DNA of 64,000 nt from Hirudinaria manillensis (Eukaryota > Annelida > Clitellata > Hirudinida > Hirudinidae), in the NCBI GenBank assembly GCA_034509925.1, contig CM067529.1, positions 3,342,501 to 3,406,500 of the forward strand, given 5' to 3'. The notes beneath the pieces are model-generated. The model was not told the origin of the DNA, did no database searches, and worked only from the letters and a program-made list of their open reading frames with translations. Within the stretch, counting starts at the first letter, position 1; each line of letters opens with the position of its first letter. The position numbers were made by a program, and so were the translations under genes. Of this stretch, positions 58,327 through 64,000 are shown one piece after another.

Positions 58327-61300
58327 TCAATTCCTCTTTTCAATTTGGATCGAAACGCCATTTTTGGGCCTCATGTTCAAGGATTCAAATGTTAATGGAA
58401 TCTGAAATAAGCAATTGTCAAAAAACATCTAAATTGTAAAAATAGGAATGTTTAATTTATTCTGATGAAAGAGAACAGGAATATCATTTCAGATTTTCTT
58501 TTATACGGAATGATAAATTAATGTTGTGGACTTTTTTAACCTCTTGCCAAAGGTCAGTGTGGGACTTCAGTTACTCACGATGAGACCTCAAATTACCTAT
58601 TACGAGAACTACAATTAACTATATTTATTAAAACCAATGCTTTCACCTCAATTTTTGAGCTTGGGAGAAATTTAAACTTTCTAATTATTTTTATTATTGC
58701 CATTTTCAACTCCAACACGGCCAATCTCATTCCAACACAGTTTCTAGGGCCAGCCCCGAAGGGCATGAACCTTAACGGTTCGATTTTGCCTTTCTGTGAT
58801 GGAGCAAATCTGGAATTAAAAATGTTTGTAACTAAAACTCTGCCATTTATTTACCAATGTTAATTCATTATCTAATGGACACCACGAGATGACAGGGCAA
58901 ACCTTTCTGGGTTAAAAACTTCTGGATCTTCCCAATAATCGGGATCGTTTTGAAGTGCTTGAATCGGTATAATTACCGCCATTCCCTTCGGAATGAAAGT
59001 GCCGTCAATGTTCACGTCTTTGTCTGCAACTCTGTCTGTCCTTAAGAAAATCGACGTTACTTTTTTGCATAACAAATCTAACCAAACGATTAGTAATTAG
59101 ACGACATGAATTGGAAGAAAAAATGTTCAAATATTTGTATAAAACTTTTATTCAAAAGGAAATCTCGGATTGAATTACCTGGGACTAGCAGGATACATTC
59201 TCAAAGTCTCGGTGAAGCACATTTCCAGATACTCCAGATCCTTGACGGAATCGTATGTCGGTTCCTCCTGGATTTAATGGGAAAATTAGGAAAAGATTTT
59301 TCTAAGTAAATCGTTGGATTATTTGTACCATTTTGAACGATTAATTAATGGCTAAATAGTAAAATTGCGAATATTGTAAAAGAATATTAATGAAAAACGG
59401 AGCTGACTCCACCTTTTCTCCCAATCTCTCAATAATTTCGTTATAAAGTTTTTCTTGAATTTCAGGATAGAGGGCCATGTTGTAAACAAACAGAGAAAGT
59501 GTGTTGGCTATGGTTTCAAAACCAGCCAGAAAGAATATAAATCCTTGAGCTAAGAGTTCATCATTTGTTAGCCCTGGATTTGATAGTAAGGTTATGTGAA
59601 AATGCGCAAATTGAGTTATTAAATTGATAAATAATTTTTTATAGCTTCAAATTTTAATCGGTATACCTTTTTTGATTTTACCCGCCTCATCATGGTTTTC
59701 GGATTCTTCGCTGTCCAGGTGGGCTGTGACCATTATTTGGAGAAAGTCAATTTGTTTCTAGAAAATAAATCAGTTTCTTCATTTAGTTAAGTAAATCTTC
59801 ACTTATTTATTTTTAATATCCCAAGGTTTTATACCATTTATAAATAATATAAAGTTTAATACGGCTGATCAAAACAAAAAATGTCAATTAATGCAGTTGA
59901 ATATTTTGTTAACATTTTCAGATTCAGTTTGTCTTTCCTTGGCAGCTTGTCTGACCGCTTGGATGAAAAAGTCATTTGTTGATTTGTCTATCACACTGAA
60001 TCCGAATTTCTCAAAGAATTTGTAAAGCGTTGGAGAAAACACTGTTCGTTCACAAAAAGTGAATTTAAGTTTTAATGAATTTAAATTGTTGAGAGCTCGT
60101 TAAGAAACTGTGGTGCGATTTATATCTCAGCTTCACTGGGGCCAATTCATGATAGCTGATGTCCTGATTACGACACTGCAATCATTTAACGTTATCAACT
60201 CACTAAATAGCAGCATTGGTCCATTTAGTTTGAACTTGAACAACTTGTTGGCGTACTTCACGAATTCATTCTTGGGATCGTTATGGGAATCCACTTGAAT
60301 GCCGAAAGCTGTACTGGCTATCACGTCCATTGCGTAAGCTCCACATAATCTTTTTAAATTGTCTTAGTATTATAATCTTTCCAGGTTTTAAAATTGCTAT
60401 GCACTAATCAACATTATGCCTAATCGTAATCCAATTTTTAAGGAACATTTGAGGAATTATCAAATAATTCTAATAAAAAATACATCAAGATCTAAAGCCT
60501 TACTCTCTAAAGTCAAACGTTTCTCCTGAATCTGCCTTGCTGAAAAGATTTTCACAGAGGATGTCGCAGCACTGGATCAGATGTGACGATATCTCAGTAA
60601 AGAAAAAAAAATCTTATCAACACTTTAAATCATCATTTTATTCGACAAAATATTCGGAAGATTAGTTATTAATTACTTAAAATAATCAGTTGATAATTCA
60701 TTAACCATCAGTGATGTTACAATTCTGTTTTTATTAATTTATAATTTACAACTCCATCTTAGACTCACCTTCCTCATCTTTCCACTGCTGAACGTTGGCG
60801 TAAGTATGCTTCGGACGTGTTTCCAATGATCATCTTTCAAAAACACAACGACTTTGTCCAACGGGGGACTGGCCAACCCGAAATCCAAACGATTTTGGAA
60901 GAGGTGGAAGTCTTTTATTAAAATTCGTTTCAACAGTTTCACGTCGTGAATGACGAGGGTCGGTCTTTTGCCAAAGAAACATCTGCGACAAGAAAATCCT
61001 TAATTTACTTAATTTATTTCGATTTTCTTTCATTCTATTGTTATATTTTATCGTTTTCTTTTTGAATGCAAAACGAATTTCTACTTTAATTTTGAAAATG
61101 AATTAACTAATATTAATTAAATGTCGATTAATTAATTAATTTAATTAAAAAATAATTAGATTTCAACTGGCAGTCCCAAGCCAAGATAAATGTTACCCTA
61201 TTATTGGTCCGTACTTTTTCTTCATCTCTAAATCGTACTTCAACAATCCCTAGGACAAATATTAAAAAAAAATGAAATTATAGTGTCAACTTTTGTAACT

Positions 61301-61654
61301 TTATATTTTTTTAATATAATTTCAAACTAATTACAAATTATGTTATTTTATTAAAACAATCATAATCAGAACTCCGACCATGGACTGAATGCCAAGCAAA
61401 TTCCCCAAAACGGGTAGAGGTTTTGGCCCCTTGATGCCCAGTCTCTTGAAGATCCCGAAATTCCAGGTGGCATAACTGAAATGACGGTTGTCAAGTGGTA
61501 AATATCTTTTAAATATATTATTTATAAACATTTTAAAAGATTTTCAAGAAATAAAAAAAAATTACTTGTAACATCCGACTAATAATGCAATTCCTAATAT
61601 TATCCAATTATTTTTTAACCAATGCGGTCTCAAAGAGTCAATCTTTTCCAGCAT
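58327..61654 (-). CDS. cytochrome P450, CYP3-like (copy B, complete)
   Basis: Paralogue of copy A with the same 13-exon structure and mostly identical exon lengths: 61566-61654, 61379-61475, 61197-61249, 60769-60982, 60504-60592, 60204-60349, 59914-60041, 59667-59757, 59413-59573, 59179-59267, 58903-59040, 58647-58809, 58327-58401; in frame, 510 aa. It has an N-terminal membrane anchor (about 12-29), the I-helix AGFETI (about 319-324, where A has a second Thr), ETLR (about 376-379), FNPERFAP and the heme loop PFGAGPRNCVG with Cys about 456. Exons 1, 7 and 8 differ from copy A by one to three whole codons. It appears functional. Confidence 0.95.
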
Positions 61655-61778
61655 TTTATCATCAAAATGTCAAAAATTTGACCAGGACAAAGAATTTAGA
61701 CTCTTAATTAATTACATTAATTATGAATTATTCCGCATCCTCGATGATTAGAAATAATCTTTTGAAGTTAATAGAGAT

Positions 61779-61858
61779 GCCTTTTAAGTGGCAGGCTGCC
61801 TAAAAAGGGGCCAATCACGTTGCAAGCTTCAAGAAAACGATATGAAAGTAAACATTTT
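61779..61858 (-). promoter_or_regulatory. putative core promoter of P450 copy B
   Basis: On the minus strand, GTTTTCTTGAAGCTTGCA (61,821-61,838) is followed by an inverted CCAAT box (CCAATCA on the plus strand, 61,811-61,817) and an A/T-rich ACTTAAAAG (61,781-61,789) where copy A has its TATA-like box. The block matches the copy A upstream block in order and approximate spacing, about 125 bases before the ATG. Confidence 0.5.
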
Positions 61859-62386
61859 AGATATCGTTTTCGTCGTCGTCGTCATCGTCTTCATAATTCT
61901 CATATGTAACTTTATGGCCCTGAATTTTGTAAAAGCAAAAACGAATCGAATAATATTGAGAAATTCTGACGTCTCTGCCGAGCCATATTAGCTGGGATTT
62001 AAAAAAAGTTGTGTACAACCGTTGCTAAGAAGCACTTCTACATGATATCAATCATGAATCGTCTTTGGTAAAGCCAGCCCTCTTCTTATTTTTGCGGCTT
62101 TAGCTTTGCATAGGCCGTTGGTTCCAAAAGAAAGTTGAACGAATTGTGCACAAAAAGAAGCTAAATTAGCATTTTCGAAATGTAGCGTGTGTAATTATAG
62201 CAACAGCTTCTTTTGTGTTAAGTGTTCTTATATTATGAATAAGTCCAAATTTCTATAAATACATTAAGCAACCAAATACATGCTTAAAGTTCAACTCCTA
62301 GTCTCAGCACATTTACAGAATCGTGGCTAAATGAACTCGAATGCATCTTAAACCCCCGAAGCTCATTCGCGGCGCTACATAAATGA

Positions 62387-62389
<3 letters not shown>

Positions 62390-62440
<51 letters not shown>
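62390..62440. repeat. (ATT)n microsatellite
   Basis: About 17 pure ATT units between P450 copies B and C. Confidence 0.95.
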
Positions 62441-62441
<1 letters not shown>

Positions 62442-62631
62442 ATCAGCGTTCTTCCCAATAACAAAAGTTGAACTTTCTCTTTCAGATTTTCACAATAGTT
62501 TGAATAACGACAAATTAATTAAGAACAAAAATATTTTCCACCTTTTATACAACAACAAATTAAGCAATCAAGTCCGTGTTGTCTATTAATAGTTTTGTTT
62601 TTGTAAACAAATGTGTCTACCATTCCATGTT

Positions 62632-63975
62632 TTATTGCCTCTCTTGAACCGTTACCCTGACTCCATTTGTGGCTCTGGATGACATCGGTGCAAACGTCAA
62701 AGGTACCTTTTGAAGACAGGTAGGTTCGTAGGTATTATGATGAAGTGAAAATTATTTTTAATATGCTTTCCAAAAATATATATTAAAAAAATTTTAAGAG
62801 TCAATAGCAAGTTAATGATAAATAAACCTATTAAAAATTACAGTACATAAAACCAGTTGATAATAAATTAATAATGATACATATTGATTATTCTTATACA
62901 AATATCCTTATCTTAAATATAAGCGCATTGATAAACTGCGAAAAAAAATTGGCATGGACGAATTGATGGGTTTTTTGGTCTTACATCTGTTTCTTGGCAG
63001 GCGAGGAATTTAAACTTTCTGAATATCATCACTATTGCTATTTTCAGCTCCAAAATGGCCAGCCTCATTCCTATGCAATGTCGGGGACCACCTCCAAATG
63101 GCAAAAAAGTCAATGGGTTTATATTCGACCTGGCAGATGGAGCAAATCTGGGATATTAAAAAAAGGAAATTGTGTTTTGCAAATTGTATGTTATGAATTT
63201 CAAGATTAAAGAAATATTTTCTTTGGGAACCGTCGCAATTCGATCCTCACCTTTCTGGATTAAAGACTTCCGGTTCCTCCCAGTACTCAGGATCATGTTG
63301 TATTGCATAAATTGGTACAATTATAGTCATCCCTTTGGGAATGAACAAACCATTGATGGTCACATCTCTTGATGCAATTCTGTCAGTTCTGGAATATTTG
63401 TTATTTATGTACAATTCTTTTGCCGATAAATTAGTTTAATTTAATCTTAATAAATTAAATTAAGACATAGGTTCGATCTAGGAAATATCATGTCAACCTC
63501 GGGCCTGGAGGATACAATCTCAGCGTTTCAAAGAGGCACATATCCAAATATAAAAAATCCCTGAGAGAATCGTGTGTTGGCTCTTCCTACGACATGAAAA
63601 TATCAAAGCATTAATTTTTTATCCAAGTAATTCACCGTCGTTTAAAAATCTTGTTATAAACTTGCATCTTTTAATTTCTCTTTAATTTCTCGATAGAGTC
63701 TTTCTTGAAGATGAGGGAAAAGAACCATGTTGTAGACAAACAAGGAAAGCGTGTTGGCAACCGTCTCATAACCAGCTACGATGAACAACATCCCTTGTGA
63801 CAGGAGTATCTCGTCTACTATTGATACAAAATTTAAAAAACAAAACAATCATTATCATTAGAATCAAACATTTGTCTCTTAAAAATGCTGCCTCACTTTT
63901 AAGGGTCTGTGATTGATTTAAATTTTCAGTGTTGCTCTTTAAAATGGCGTTTCTCATTACTTCGAGGAAGTATTG
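62632..63975 (-). CDS. cytochrome P450, CYP3-like (copy C, 5' part beyond the window)
   Basis: The last six exons of a third paralogue: 63897-63975, 63666-63817, 63498-63586, 63251-63388, 62985-63147, 62632-62706. The reading frame is continuous to TAA. The I-helix is AGYETV, the K-helix ETLR, then FNPERFAP and a heme loop PFGGGPRHCIG (His for the usual Asn before Cys). The end of exon 63,666-63,817 has no usable GT; GAT|GCAAGT gives a GC donor and keeps the family's phase-0 junction. Exon 63,251-63,388 is nearly identical to that of copy A while the flanking exons are far less similar. At least seven upstream exons should lie to the right of the window. Confidence 0.93.
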
Positions 63976-64000
63976 CTGATAATTTTATCAAGTTTTGTTA

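Larger units (their letters stand above)
61655..62631. other. spacer between P450 copies B and C
   Basis: This holds the copy B promoter and the 3' flank of copy C, with (ATT)n at 62,390-62,440. A small plus-strand frame from 61,842 looks transmembrane only because of a GTC repeat. No gene is supported. Confidence 0.55.

Noticed and set aside
61842-61991. Small plus-strand frame with a predicted transmembrane stretch opposite P450 copy B
   Set aside because: The hydrophobic run is a GTC/ATT repeat, and the homologous upstream region of copy A has no such frame.

Overview
The window is metazoan nuclear DNA, AT-rich and heavily loaded with microsatellites. The evidence is many short GT-AG introns, animal-specific gene families (a C2-WW-HECT ligase, TMEM129, AP1AR/gadkin, a paired-like homeobox, a GRASP-like protein, bystin, CYP3-type P450s) and no operons. 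The proteins are recognisable but often divergent. I would guess a marine invertebrate; I cannot place it further from sequence alone.

Layout. About 1-17,300 is a gene-poor stretch of AT-rich DNA with (ATT)n, (GAT)n, (CAA)n and (TTTA)n tracts and a 40-bp tandem repeat. The only coding signal I can defend there is a pair of phase-compatible minus-strand exons (11,878-13,373) ending an unidentified gene. From 17,326 to 33,617 three minus-strand genes follow in the same orientation: a 23-exon Su(dx)/WWP1/ITCH-type HECT ubiquitin ligase, TMEM129 (ER RING ligase of ERAD) and AP1AR (AP-1/Arp2/3 adaptor). 33,618-39,033 is a repeat-rich gap. A two-exon paired-like homeobox gene (+) at 39,034-40,042 converges on a 10-exon GRASP-like gene (-). 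After that come a long uninterrupted DEAH-helicase/RBR fusion (-, 44,440-49,179), BYSL (+, 50,550-53,269), and a tandem cluster of CYP3-like P450 genes (-): two complete, the third running off the right edge.

I rebuilt the spliced models by eye from splice sites, reading phase and family homology. Every model listed as complete closes in frame: HECT ligase 1003 aa, TMEM129 363, AP1AR 288, homeobox 281, GRASP-like 308, bystin 419, P450s 513 and 510.

The most unusual items are: a GRASP-like protein whose first exon reads as a secretory signal peptide instead of the myristoylated MG start; a DEAH-RBR protein with altered helicase motifs but an intact RBR; a conserved promoter block in front of both P450 genes together with a P450 gene-conversion tract; and two introns that require GC donors. 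Membrane traffic and ubiquitin recur among the neighbours (HECT, RING and RBR ligases, AP1AR, a GRASP relative), but nothing shows that they work as one system.
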